DNA of 64,000 nucleotides from Panopea generosa (taxonomy: Eukaryota; Mollusca; Bivalvia; Adapedonta; Hiatellidae): positions 14,622,482-14,686,481 of the forward strand of contig CM055897.1 in the NCBI GenBank assembly GCA_029582155.1. The letters are read 5' to 3'. Below, one piece after another: positions 12,901 to 20,809 of the stretch (positions are counted from its first letter, which is position 1; each line of letters opens with the position of its first letter). A program made the translations under genes and the position numbers. The notes under the pieces are model-generated. The model was not told where the DNA came from, made no database searches, and was given only the letters and a program-made list of their open reading frames with translations.

Positions 12901-15900
12901 AATGTAGTGAAATTAGTCCCCTGTTACTGTGATTGTTTTTCCTCTATTTTTTTACCATTTGCATAAGTAACATGTAAGCATTTCAATATATAATGTCTTG
13001 TTTTTCTGTCTGAATATAATTTGATTTCCGACTTACGTTGTTTGTTTTTTTAGTTTTTGAAATCTGAAAACCATATTTGGTATCTACAGCTCAGTTGCCT
13101 ATGTATTTACTGAATTTACTTCATAATAAACAATATTTAAATATTCTTATTTGATTTTTATTTCCAGTCATTCCTCTACATTGCCTGGTATTTTATCTTC
13201 TCTTGTTTGGGCAATTTGAACTACTTCTTCTTCGCTGCTCACCTCCTGGATGTCGCCATCAGTTTCAACACTCTGAGGACCATCATGCAGTCAGTCACTC
13301 ATAACGGCAAACAGGTGTGTAAAAATACATGGCATAAATAAAGTTCAGTCTCAAAATGTAACATTTAAAACACACTGTACAATTGTAGTGGTACATTATA
13401 CTGGAGCATAAGGGTGGTATTTTAATGACCAGGAATTCAATTTATATATTGTATTTTGAACTAGGGTATAAATTCATCAACTTTATAGTCTAAAGCCCAG
13501 ACTTGAACTCAGAATTGACGAGTTTTAAATACATTTTGATAGCAAAAGGTTAATAGTTAAAACATATTATTTGTTATATTTACTGATAATGTATGATTGA
13601 AATTAATAGTTTATGTAGGCAAAATACTGTTAATTTCTTGTAAAATTGATTTTAATACAAATTACAAAATTTCAGATTTTTAATCTGAGACTGAAGACTT
13701 TCATGAGTTTATGCCCAGTTTTTTTTTAGTTTAAACTTATTTTACTTTGATTGTGAAGCAAGTTCTTACAACTTAGACAAATCATGCTTGAAGTCTTCCT
13801 GGGTAGAACCAGTACAAAGCATATGCAGTAAAAGTGTCTTGCTCAAGGACACCACACAATCCTCCGATCATGAGTTCTGTGCTCTACCACTGGACCACGT
13901 GCTTCCAGGGGTATAAAGGCAATAAGACTAGCTTAAGGAGAATGATTTAAAAGTACTTATGGTAAACTAGTTGATGTCTGTCATGCTTGTTTTGATTATA
14001 AAAATTATTTTAAAAAACATTTCTATGGAATCATTTTATCATACCATTGAAAACTATTAAATACACTACATTTTGCATCATACATGACCACAAATGTGTG
14101 AAAAAATTTTGTTTTTCATATCTTTGCCAGTGTCTTATCTATTGTAATAGATGTGTAGATTGTGCCAATATTGTCATGAAACTTTGTATGTTACAGCTGG
14201 TACTCACGGTGATGTTACTCAGTATTATTGTGTATATCTACACTGTGATAGCCTTCAATTTCTTCCGTAAGTTCTATGTTAAAGAAGAAGATGGATCGGT
14301 GGACTACAAGTGCCATGACATGTTGACAGTAAGCTTTCTTGTTTTCTTTGACATGTTTCTTTACTCTGTGTGAAATTGAGCAAGAGAAAAAAGTGAAACT
14401 GCTCTGTTCATATAAAATATAAATATGTATAACTTAAGGCATCTCTTAGCTGTCAGTCTTATTTATTCTAGGTAATAATCTACAGGCCTGACCTGTGGAT
14501 AATTCCCTTCCTGGTGAAAAGCCAGAGACATATGTCAGAGAACACTGTAATGATAAATGTTTCATTTAGGTGCATCTTCCGATACATTACTTTATAATCT
14601 TGATCACCTTCCGTGTTCCAACTAAGCAGTTCACAATAACAATTGCGCATCCGCCATAAAAATTATGTTTGTTGTAAATTGTTGCATCTTTCAGGTTTAT
14701 GACCTTTTATACAATATAGCTTTATATGTCACTACCTTTGGAAGCATTTAATACATGACTGTACATGTTATCTATTTCAGTGTTTTGTCTACCATCTACA
14801 CACGGGTGTACGGGCAGGAGGAGGTATAGGTGATGAGATTGAACCTGCTGACGGAGACCCGTACGAGGTTTTCCGAATATTGTTTGACATCAGTTTCTTT
14901 TTCTTCGTTATTGTTATACTGCTGGCCATTATTCAGGGTAAGTTATATTTTATTAAAATAAATTCTGACATCTCAGTTAAGAGTTATAATTGATCAATAT
15001 TGTATTTAGAGACTGCTTGAATGTTTTTTTCAGATTTGTCAATGCACCATGTTTAATACATTTAAGCAGAGTGCAGTGGTAGAATGTTGGCTGCTCACAC
15101 CAAAAATAGCGGATTTGATCCCAGAATCAGTCTGATAACCTTTTAAGAAAAATACTTCATACATATTCCTGGCAAGGAAAGGGACTCTCTGAGCTTCCTT
15201 CATAGCCTAGTTTAAAATGCATCCTGCATCCTGTCTATTATACAGGAGACTAGTTCACTAAGTCAGAAATTATAGGTACCATATTTCATGTCTGCTCTTT
15301 ATCTTGTAAGCCAATTGACAGATTTTGAATTAACATGTCTTAAATGTTCATCATATGAGGACAGCATTGGAGTGCAGGTTATCTTTAGTACTAGTGGGTT
15401 CAACATGTTTTTCTTGTGCATCTTTTATAAAACTAGTATTTCCTAGGCAGGAAGGTATGTCTGGTACATAATATATACAATGCAGACAGTGTTGCAACAG
15501 CCAGAATATCATTAATAACAAGAGACAGGAAAATATTTGCTTTGTATAGATATTGACTGCCATGTTATTTTAGTTACTATACATAATATGATACATGCTA
15601 CTTCAGGTGTTTTAGTTATAATACATAATATGTTACATGCTACTTCAGGTGTTTTAGTTACTATACATAATATGATACATGCTACTTCAGGTGTTTTAGT
15701 TATAATACATAATATGTTACATGCTTCGTCAGGTGTTTTAGTTACAATACATAATATGATACATGCTACTTCAGGTGTTTTAGTTACAATACATAATATG
15801 ATACATGCTACTTCAGGTATTTTAGTTACTATACATAATGCGATACATGCTACTTCAGATGTTTTAGTTATAATACATAATATGTTACATGCTTCTTCAG

Positions 15901-18900
15901 GTGTTTTAGTTACAATACAAAGTATGATACATGCTACTTCAGGTGTTTTAGTTACAATACATAATATGATACATGCCACTTCAGGTGTTTTAGTTACAAT
16001 ACATAATATGTTACATGCCACTTCAGGTGTTTTAGTTACAATACATAATACGATACATGCTACTTCAGATGTTACAATATATAATACGATACATGCCACT
16101 TCAGGTGTTTCAGTTACAATACATAATATGATACATGCCACTTCAGGTGTTTTAGTTACAATACATAATATGTTACATGCCACTTCAGGTGTTTTAGTTA
16201 CAATACATAATGCGATACATGCTACTTCAGGTATTTTAGTTACAATACATAATATGTTACATGCCACTTCAGGTGTTTTAGTTACAATACATAATACGAT
16301 ACATGCTACTTCAGGTATTTTAGTTACAATACATAATATGTTACATGCCACTTCAGGTGTTTTAGTTACAATACATAATATGATACATGCTACTTCAGGT
16401 ATTTTAGTTACAATACATAATATGATACATGCTACTTCAGGTATTTTAGTTACAATACATAATATGATACATGCTACTTCAGGTATTTTAGTTACAATAC
16501 ATAATATGATACATGCTACTTCAGGTATTTTAGTTACTATACATAATATGATACATGCTACTTCAGGTATTTTAGTTACAATACATAATATGTTACATGC
16601 TTCTTCAGGTATTTTAGTTACAATACATAATGCGATACATGCTATTTCAGGTGTTTTAGTTACAATACATAATATGATACATGCTACTTCAGGTATTTTA
16701 GTTACAATACATAATATGATACATGCCACTTCAGGTGTTTGTTACAATACATAATATGTTACATGCCACTTCAGGTGTTTTAGTTACAATACATAATACG
16801 ATACATGCTACTTCAGGTGTTTTAGTTACAATACATAATATGATACATGCCACTTCAGGTGTTTTAGTTACAATACATAATATGTTACATGCTACTTCAG
16901 GTGTTTTAGTTACAATACATAATACAATACATGCCACTTCAGGTGTTTTAGTTACAATACATAATACAATACATGCCACTTCAGGTGTTTTAGTTACAAT
17001 ACATAATGTGATACATGCTACTTCAGGTGTTTTAGTTACAATACATAATGCGATACATGCTACTTCAGGTGTTTTAGTTACAATACATAATACGATACAT
17101 GCTACTTCAGGTGTTTTAGTTACAATACATAATATGTTACATGCTTCTTCAGGTATTTTAGTTACAATACATAATGCGATACATGCTACTTCAGGTGTTT
17201 TAGTTACAATACATAATACGATACATGCTACTTCAGGTGTTTTAGTTACAATACATAATATGTTACATGCCACTTCAGGTAATTTAGTTACAATACATAA
17301 TATGTTACATGCTACTTCAAGTGTTTTAGTTACAATACATAATATGTTACATGCTTCTTCAGGTTTGATCATCGATGCATTTGGAGAGTTGAGAGATCAG
17401 CTGGAACAAGTGAAGGAGGACATGGAGGTAAGTGTTAAAGGGCCATTAGCTCCATTTACATTTGTAGCTCTACTGGTCAAAGATCAACCTCGGGTTTTAC
17501 TAGAAGAGGATGTCAAGGTCATGGGCCTTTCATTTTATTAGTTATTTTATTTATCAGTAAGTTAAAAGTACCTTTCTGACTATCGTAGAATGAATTTGAT
17601 ATTTAATACTCAAAATACTGTTTTAGATACACATTTGCTAGTTCCACCCTTCAATTATTTGTAATTTTCTGTTGATTTTTTTTGTTAATATAATAATTGA
17701 ATGTAGTTTTATCACATGATTTATGGTGCAGGAGTGTAATAAACCCATGACATATTTTTTATATTAACCAGTTGTAATATCACTTCTGATCAATCGTTCA
17801 TTGTTTTCCGTATAACTCAGCTCGCATACATAAATTGTGTAATTACTTTTGGACTTGCCTGAATATATAAATGATGTTGATTTGTCATGGTTAAATTACA
17901 TTTTTTGACACGTTGCGTCATACTGTCATGGTTAAATTACATTTTTTGACACATTGCATCATACGGTCATGGTTAAATTACATTTTTTGACACGTTGCGT
18001 CATATTGTCATGGTTAAATTACATTTTTTGACACATTGCATCATACTTGCGGAATCAAATTTGCTCGATTTTTTTCTCATTCCTATAGAGAAGATTATTT
18101 GTTTTTCCAAGTTATGTGATAACATGAATCTTACATTTATGCTCATTTATAATTAAATTTATCAAATTCATTTGGAAAATTAATATAATGCTCAGCAGAG
18201 CCTCACAAAATATATGTTTTCCAGCTCGTTTAATAATTCAATATTACATAAGCACTCGTGTAAGATGCTCTATATATGTATTAGCTTGGCTAATGTAGCA
18301 TTTTTTACCCCAAACATGCCAGGAAAAGTTGTTAGGTTAACTGACCATCTGTTAGTCCTGGTGACATAATAATGATGCTTTATATTAAACAAACCAAGAA
18401 TTTAAATCTAAGAATTAACAATTTATCTGGGGCTCAGTAGATTGAATTTAAAAAACAGAAAACGGACAAGAAATATGCTTCAGTTTTATTCCTTTTTCTC
18501 TTTTTGTATACATTTGTTTTATTCAACCCTATTTCATGTTTTAACTATTTTGTTTTATTGTATAAAAATGTATTTAAATTGAGAAAATAAAATATGTTTA
18601 AACCAATGTTCAAACTAAACTTAATTATTTGTTGCCTACTGCCATAAAATTGTTTAATAAAATCGTTTATAAACTGCTTAAAAACTTATGACACATTTTC
18701 TTATTTTTCTTTTTTTCAGTCCAAGTGTTTTATATGTGGTATTGGCAAGGAATACTTTGACAAAGTTCCTCATGGTTTTGAGACACATACCCAGAATGAG
18801 CACAACTTTGCTAATTATATGTAAGTATGGAGATTAATAGTGAATAATAACAAATGCTGATTTCAGTGAAATGTTATTGGTTGCTAAAAAAATTTTTTTT

Positions 18901-20809
18901 TTGTAACTTTTATTTCAATTTAGTTACAAAATTAAGTTGGTTGCTAAATATGCATCTTACCAGCTTGTCACAAAATGAATCAAATAGTCATGTCGCAAAT
19001 ATGCCTCCAATAGACATGTCACAAATATGCCTGCATAGACATGTTACAGATATGCTTCCAATAGACATATCACAAATTTGCCTCCAGTAGACATGTCACA
19101 AACATACCCACAATAGGCGTGTCACAAATATGCCTCAAAAAGACATATCACAAATATGCCTCCATATACATGTCACAAATATGCCTCCAATAGACATGTC
19201 ACAAATATGCCTCCATAGACATGTCACAAGTATGTCTTCAATAGGCATGTCACAAATTGAGTCAAATACACATGTCACAAATATGCTTCCAATAGGCATG
19301 TCACAAATTGAGTAAAATACACATGTCACAAAAATGCCTCCAATAGACATGTTACAAATATGCCTCCAATAGACATGTCACAAATACGCCTCCAATAGAC
19401 ATGTCACAAATATGCGTCCAATAGACATGACACAAAAATGCCTCAAATACACATGTCACAAATATGCCATCATAGACATACATGTTACAAATATGCCTCC
19501 AATGGACATGTTACAAATATGCCTCCAATAGACATGTCACAAATACGCCTCCAATAGACCTGTCACAAATATGCATCCAATAGACATGTCACAAAAATGC
19601 CTCAAATACACAATGTCATGTCACAAATATGCCATCATAGACATGTCACAAAAATGCCTCAAATAGACATGTCACAAATATGCCTCCAATAGACATGTCA
19701 CAAATATGCCTCCAATAGACATGTCACAAATATGCCTCCAATATACATGTCACAAAAATGCCTCAAATACACATGTCACAAATATGCCTCCATAGACATG
19801 TCACAAATATGCATCCAATAGACATGTCACAAAAATGCCTCAAATACACATGTCACAAATGTGCCTCAATAGGCATGTCACAAATATGCCTCCAACAGGC
19901 GTGTTACTCATATGAGGTGGGTAGACATTGTCACAAATATGGGTCAGATAAATATCTTACAATATAGTAAAACCTGTCTTATGCAGTCACTCAAGGGAAA
20001 GAGGAAAAATGACCTCTTAAGATAGGTGGTTGCTTAATACAGGTTGATTAAAACTAAACTTACAAAAATTGTAAATACAAAATGTGGCTGTTTTAAACAA
20101 GTGGTTACTTAATAGAGGTGACCACTAACACAGGTTTGACTGTACATATAAATTGGGTAAGGCAGTCTAAAAAATGTGCCGAAATATGTGTGAGATAGGC
20201 ATGTCACAATCAATGATGCATCTTATAATTCAGCATGCCACAAACATGGGTAATATAGGCATGTCACAAAATACAGGTAAGTTGAGCATGTCGCAAGTAG
20301 GGATCAGATAAGCATGTCACAAATAGTTGTATTAAGAATGTCACAAATATTGATCAGATGGGCATGTCACAAATAGGGGTTAAATATACATGTCACAAAT
20401 AGAACTTACATATACATGTCACAAATAGGGGTTAGATATGCTTGTCACAAATAGGGGTTAGATATACATGTCACAAATAGGGGGTAGATATGCTTGTCAC
20501 AAATAGGGGTTAGATATTCATGTCACACATAGGGGTTAGATATACATGTCACAAATATGGGTTAGATATACATGTCACAAATAGATACATGTCACAAATA
20601 CGGGTTAGATATTTTTATTATATTTGTATTTTTGGTGTGTTTTCAGGTTCTTTCTCATGCATCTGATCAACAAGCCGGACACGGAGTACACGGGTCAGGA
20701 GACATATGTATGGGAGCTGTACCAACAACGATGTTGGGATTTCTTCCCAGTCGGTGACTGCTTTAGAAAACAATATGAAGATGAGATAGGCGGGGCCCAA
20801 AAGAGTTGA
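876..20809 (+). CDS. RyR: Ryanodine receptor, C-terminal channel part (17 exons, 5' end outside window)
   Basis: RyR is the homotetrameric calcium-release channel of the endoplasmic/sarcoplasmic reticulum. I rebuilt 17 exons with GT-AG introns and consistent phases: 876-974, 1695-1780, 2242-2442, 3545-3751, 4589-4727, 5553-5614, 6645-6747, 10543-10629, 11226-11621, 12134-12249, 12789-12849, 13168-13314, 14197-14328, 14781-14937, 17363-17427, 18720-18820, 20647-20809. They total 2322 nt, giving 773 residues and a TGA stop. Family hallmarks are [28 protein letters not shown] (S1), [20 protein letters not shown], the pore motif GGGIGDEIE, the S6 gate [16 protein letters not shown], the zinc-binding CFICGIG, and the terminal [17 protein letters not shown]. 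Most of the protein (about 4,000+ residues in the family) must be encoded upstream. The introns are unusually rich in tandem arrays. Confidence 0.97.
1240..1560 (+). repeat. Interspersed repeat family R1, copy in RyR intron
   Basis: Shares TATTTTAGTCTAACCTAGGC, CAAGTTAGGAAATCCCTTTT and GGATCAGTGAGTAAAT-type blocks, in the same order, with 56810-57110 (plus). Part of it recurs on the minus strand at 55840-56010. No ORF and no recognised family. Confidence 0.65.
1695..1780 (+). CDS. RyR: RyR exon 2 of window
   Basis: Acceptor CTCTCTACAG|ATGCAA and donor GGAGG|GTATGT. It continues FCEDTIFE with [17 protein letters not shown], the expected RyR order, and leaves two bases of a glycine codon completed by the next exon. 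Confidence 0.9.
2242..2442 (+). CDS. RyR: RyR exon 3 of window
   Basis: Acceptor TTATTTGTAG|CGTC and donor TTTTG|GTAAGT. It encodes [19 protein letters not shown], then a basic stretch and the hydrophobic [20 protein letters not shown], a membrane-associated helix ahead of S1. The splice leaves TG, completed to Trp by G at 3545. Confidence 0.9.
2786..3027. mobile_element. MITE with GGGyTGCGTTTCACAAAA terminal inverted repeats
   Basis: The left end reads GGGCTGCGTTTCACAAAATA and the reverse complement of the right end reads GGGTTGCGTTTCACAAAAAA, followed by a similar ACGTACGA. About 240 bp, no ORF; a non-autonomous DNA element in a RyR intron. Confidence 0.8.
3250..3395. repeat. about 43-bp tandem repeat (3-4 units)
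   Basis: CGATATTGTTACTGTTTTTG recurs at about 3260, 3300 and 3356 with CAGATgAAATA spacers. It lies in the RyR intron, 150 bp before exon 3545. Confidence 0.8.
3545..3751 (+). CDS. RyR: RyR exon 4 of window (Pro/Glu-rich linker)
   Basis: Acceptor CATTTCAG|GACAC and donor CAAAC|GTAAGT. A short hydrophobic start ([12 protein letters not shown]) runs into a Pro/Glu-rich linker (residues about 130-198 of the fragment). Such linkers between the first hydrophobic segment and S1 are the divergent part of RyRs. A 43-bp tandem repeat lies upstream of this exon in the intron. Confidence 0.88.
3970..4540. other. RyR intron sequence, degenerate repeat debris
   Basis: No gene seen. Bases 4097-4165 resemble a repeated body segment (GTCTTCCTCACCAATTAAAC) also found near 7733, 25610 and 32530. 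Bases 4430-4470 begin like CAGGGCTTGAAATTT-type elements (compare 35883). Confidence 0.5.
4589..4727 (+). CDS. RyR: RyR exon 5 of window (Ser/Thr/Pro-rich linker)
   Basis: Acceptor TTTCTTACAG|AATC and donor CCAATG|GTAATA, 46 codons after the split Thr. Low-complexity [18 protein letters not shown] followed by a Pro-rich stretch; divergent cytosolic linker. A CT/TA microsatellite follows the donor immediately. Confidence 0.82.
4735..4802. repeat. (CT)n-(TA)n microsatellite
   Basis: CT-rich run followed by about 18 alternating T/A bases, directly after the exon 4589-4727 donor. Confidence 0.9.
4855..5110. repeat. about 78-bp degenerate tandem repeat (3 units)
   Basis: Units share CTCTAATTTGCTTGATTCAG, TACAATCC and ATTGTCTCAATTTAGA. 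The array precedes and abuts the 63-bp acceptor array. Confidence 0.7.
5117..5552 (+). repeat. 63-bp minisatellite carrying the 3' splice site (7 acceptors)
   Basis: The motif CTCCACGTGCAG|G(A/G)AGAT recurs with AG at 5173-5174, 5236-5237, 5299-5300, 5362-5363, 5425-5426, 5488-5489 and finally 5551-5552, spaced 63 bp each (62-63 at the last step by exon junction). The last one is the acceptor used for RyR exon 5553. Each unit therefore contains the acceptor, its upstream intron sequence and a near copy of the first exon bases. Read in the exon frame, units contain TAA (GGAGATATGTATTAA), so use of an upstream copy would truncate the protein. Confidence 0.92.
5553..5614 (+). CDS. RyR: RyR exon 6 of window (short linker exon)
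   Basis: Acceptor CACGTGCAG|GGAGATACC and donor CAATT|GTAAGT. It encodes [20 protein letters not shown]. Its acceptor and first eight bases are copied at least six times upstream every 63 bp. The last copy is taken as the real acceptor because the upstream copies lead to in-frame TAA. Confidence 0.82.
6239..6483 (+). mobile_element. TTAA-flanked piggyBac-like MITE, copy 1
   Basis: TTAA at both ends (6239-6242, 6480-6483). Terminal inverted repeats are CCCTTTACTCCATAGACAC and its near complement ending AAGAAAAGGG. A long internal hairpin pairs GAAAACAGTGCAGGAAG with CTTCCTGCACTGTTTTC. TTAA targets and CCC termini are piggyBac features. No ORF. Lies in a RyR intron. Confidence 0.85.
6645..6747 (+). 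CDS. RyR: RyR exon 7 of window
   Basis: Acceptor TTCTTTAG|GAGTGG and donor GCACTT|GTAAGT. It encodes a Gly/Ser-rich start then [20 protein letters not shown], ending in phase 0 immediately before the S1 exon. The following intron (6748-10542) is 3.8 kb and contains a MITE, a 93-bp array and SINE debris. Confidence 0.85.
6867..7164 (+). mobile_element. TTAA-flanked piggyBac-like MITE, copy 2
   Basis: Same element as 6239-6483, with TTAA at 6867-6870 and 7161-7164. Its 3' part has extra AGAGGTGTCAAAAGGCG repeats (about five), so it is longer. Both copies sit within 400 bp on either side of exon 6645-6747. Confidence 0.87.
8340..8905. repeat. about 93-bp minisatellite
   Basis: Blocks ACACAATTTTAGGGGGCACA, TGGCGTACACTGGTTTCGGC and ACCAGACAAAGGTTGTGGGG recur about six times. 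The two ORFs across it (8293-8679 and 8537-9103) are repeat-driven and not considered genes. Confidence 0.85.
9170..9310 (+). repeat. SINE-like remnant
   Basis: GGTCGTGGGTTTGATCCTGG resembles a tRNA B-box, followed by GGTACTACCCAGGAGACTGA, the complement of the CTGGGTAGAACCAG core seen at the window start. The rest of this RyR intron up to 10040 shows no gene. Confidence 0.55.
10038..10219 (+). mobile_element. piggyBac-like MITE, copy 3 (5'-truncated)
   Basis: Begins inside the central hairpin (ACGAGCAATCTGAACACTTC) and ends TATGAAGTAAAGGGTGA. The left half and the right TTAA are lost. Confidence 0.8.
10543..10629 (+). CDS. RyR: RyR exon 8 of window: S1 helix
   Basis: Acceptor TTTTACAG|AGCTTG and donor TACAAG|GTAATC, 29 codons. 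[20 protein letters not shown] then INFMLLFYK is the RyR S1 segment (NFYNLRFLALFLAF-type motif). Confidence 0.95.
10715..10868. repeat. Long inverted repeat (SINE-derived)
   Basis: The left arm CTGGGTAGAACCAGTACGGA...GTGTCTTGCTCAAGGACAC is mirrored on the right by GTGTCCTTGAGCAAGATGC...GTACTTGTTCTACCCTGGAA. The arms are about 60 bp with a short loop. It can form a large hairpin in the transcript between exons 8 and 9. Confidence 0.8.
11115..11225 (+). repeat. 19-bp minisatellite abutting an exon acceptor
   Basis: ATATACATTTAAGTACATT recurs every 19 bp (core starts about 11121, 11140, 11159, 11178, 11197) and runs to ACATTTACAATTCAG at the acceptor of exon 11226. Confidence 0.88.
11226..11621 (+). 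CDS. RyR: RyR exon 9 of window: acidic S1-S2 loop, S2, KREKE linker
   Basis: Acceptor ACAATTCAG|GTTTCG and donor AAGAAAAAG|GTAATT, 132 codons. It carries a very acidic luminal loop ([11 protein letters not shown]), the S2 helix ([20 protein letters not shown]), [20 protein letters not shown] and [20 protein letters not shown], all diagnostic of RyR. A 19-bp minisatellite runs directly up to the acceptor. Confidence 0.97.
12134..12249 (+). CDS. RyR: RyR exon 10 of window
   Basis: Acceptor GTTCTCAG|GTGCGC and donor AACTT|GTACGT. It encodes [20 protein letters not shown] followed by an acidic stretch, the S2-S3 linker of RyRs. Confidence 0.92.
12789..12849 (+). CDS. RyR: RyR exon 11 of window
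   Basis: Acceptor CTTTTTCAG|CCTAC and donor GACAAC|GTGAGT. It encodes [20 protein letters not shown], the segment leading into S3, highly conserved in RyRs. Confidence 0.95.
13168..13314 (+). CDS. RyR: RyR exon 12 of window: S3 and S4
   Basis: Acceptor ATTTCCAG|TCATTC and donor AAACAG|GTGTGT, 49 codons. [20 protein letters not shown] is S3; [20 protein letters not shown] then VTHNGKQ is S4 and the S4-S5 linker. Confidence 0.97.
13785..13912 (-). repeat. SINE fragment with tRNA-like end
   Basis: CTTCCTGGGTAGAACCAGTA and GTGTCTTGCTCAAGGACACC match 10715-10868. The right side (GAGTTCTGTGCTCTACCACT, GGACCACGTGC) is a minus-strand tRNA 5' half. Confidence 0.65.
14197..14328 (+). CDS. RyR: RyR exon 13 of window: S5
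   Basis: Acceptor TATGTTACAG|CTGGTA and donor [32 protein letters not shown] is S5, followed by [13 protein letters not shown] and YKCHDMLT entering the pore loop. Confidence 0.97.
14781..14937 (+). CDS. RyR: RyR exon 14 of window: pore helix, selectivity filter, most of S6
   Basis: Acceptor CTATTTCAG|TGTTTT and donor ATTCAGG|GTAAGT. It encodes [12 protein letters not shown], the filter GGGIGDEIE, and S6 ([18 protein letters not shown]), and ends after the first base of the glycine codon of IIQGLIIDAF. In vertebrate RyR1 this glycine (G4934) is the proposed S6 hinge just before the gate isoleucine. The intron therefore interrupts the gate-forming helix. Confidence 0.97.
15060..15255 (+). repeat. 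Degenerate tRNA-derived SINE
   Basis: GCAGTGGTAGAATGTTGGCT is A-box-like and GCGGATTTGATCCCAGAATC is B-box-like, about 45 bp apart. Lies in the intron that contains the 42-bp array. Confidence 0.5.
15561..17362 (+). repeat. 42-bp minisatellite carrying the 3' splice site (about 43 units)
   Basis: The unit is TTTTAGTTACAATACATAAT + ATGATACATGCTACTTCAGGTG, repeated for 1.8 kb. Each unit ends in TACATGCyACTTCAG|GT, the same sequence as the real acceptor of RyR exon 17363 (ACATGCTTCTTCAG|GT). Two length variants are seen. One unit near 16070 lacks 6 bp. One near 16740 lacks 2 bp (GGTGTTTGTTACAA). Because 42 is a multiple of three and the unit has no stop in several frames, it gives long open frames on both strands (15537-16754 and 16723-17541 plus; 15512-16729 and 16731-17372 minus). 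Those are not regarded as genes in themselves. The second plus-strand frame runs on without interruption into the RyR exon in the RyR reading frame. Confidence 0.96.
17363..17427 (+). CDS. RyR: RyR exon 15 of window: S6 gate, start of C-terminal domain
   Basis: Acceptor GCTTCTTCAG|GTTTGATC and donor ATGGAG|GTAAGT. It encodes the rest of the hinge glycine, [20 protein letters not shown] and E. Its acceptor is the last of about 43 near-identical AG|GT sites in the 42-bp array. Confidence 0.96.
17884..18048. repeat. 41-bp tandem repeat (4 units)
   Basis: TGTCATGGTTAAATTACATT followed by TTTTGACACGTTGCGTCATA; starts at about 17886, 17927, 17968 and 18009. RyR intron. Confidence 0.9.
18320..18392 (+). 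repeat. SINE-B 3' remnant
   Basis: GTTAGGTTAACTGACCATCT, GTTAGTCCTGGTG and AATGATGCT match the 3' body of the SINE-B copies at 49475-49770 and 63033-63320; the tRNA head is missing. Confidence 0.65.
18720..18820 (+). CDS. RyR: RyR exon 16 of window: zinc-binding C-terminal domain
   Basis: Acceptor TTTTTTTCAG|TCCAAG and donor [31 protein letters not shown] then [14 protein letters not shown] contains the C-x2-C and H-x-H... zinc ligands of the RyR/IP3R C-terminal domain. Confidence 0.97.
18970..19963. repeat. 26-bp minisatellite (CATGTCACAAATATGCCTCC AATAGA), left block
   Basis: About 36 diverged units. ORFs reading MSQICLH repeats (18854-19090, 19130-19315, 19758-19967) are repeat artefacts. 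The array continues at 20160-20605 after an inserted MITE. Confidence 0.9.
19965..20143 (-). mobile_element. MITE with ACAGTCAAACCTGT ends, copy 1 (splits the 26-bp array)
   Basis: Ends TAGTAAAACCTGTC and CAGGTTTGACTGTA are inverted repeats next to TA. The interior (GTGGTTACTTAATAGAGGTG, AAACAAGTGG) matches 28498-28679 in reverse orientation. 26-bp repeat units lie on both sides. Confidence 0.8.
20160..20605. repeat. 26-bp minisatellite, right block
   Basis: Units CATGTCACAAATAGGGGTTA GATATA are a variant of the left block, with divergence increasing away from 20400. Ends about 40 bp before the last RyR exon. Confidence 0.88.
20647..20809 (+). CDS. RyR: RyR exon 17 of window: C-terminus and stop
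   Basis: Acceptor GTGTTTTCAG|GTTC. It encodes [53 protein letters not shown] and TGA. Family members end near QYEDQL; the six or so extra residues are unremarkable. Confidence 0.97.

Noticed and set aside
15537-16754. 405-residue plus-strand ORF of [12 protein letters not shown] repeats
   Set aside because: It is a stop-free 42-bp minisatellite inside a RyR intron, out of the RyR frame because of a 2-bp deletion, and equally open on the minus strand.
15561-17362. CRISPR-like look of regular direct repeats
   Set aside because: No unique spacers, the units are contiguous and the context is an animal intron.
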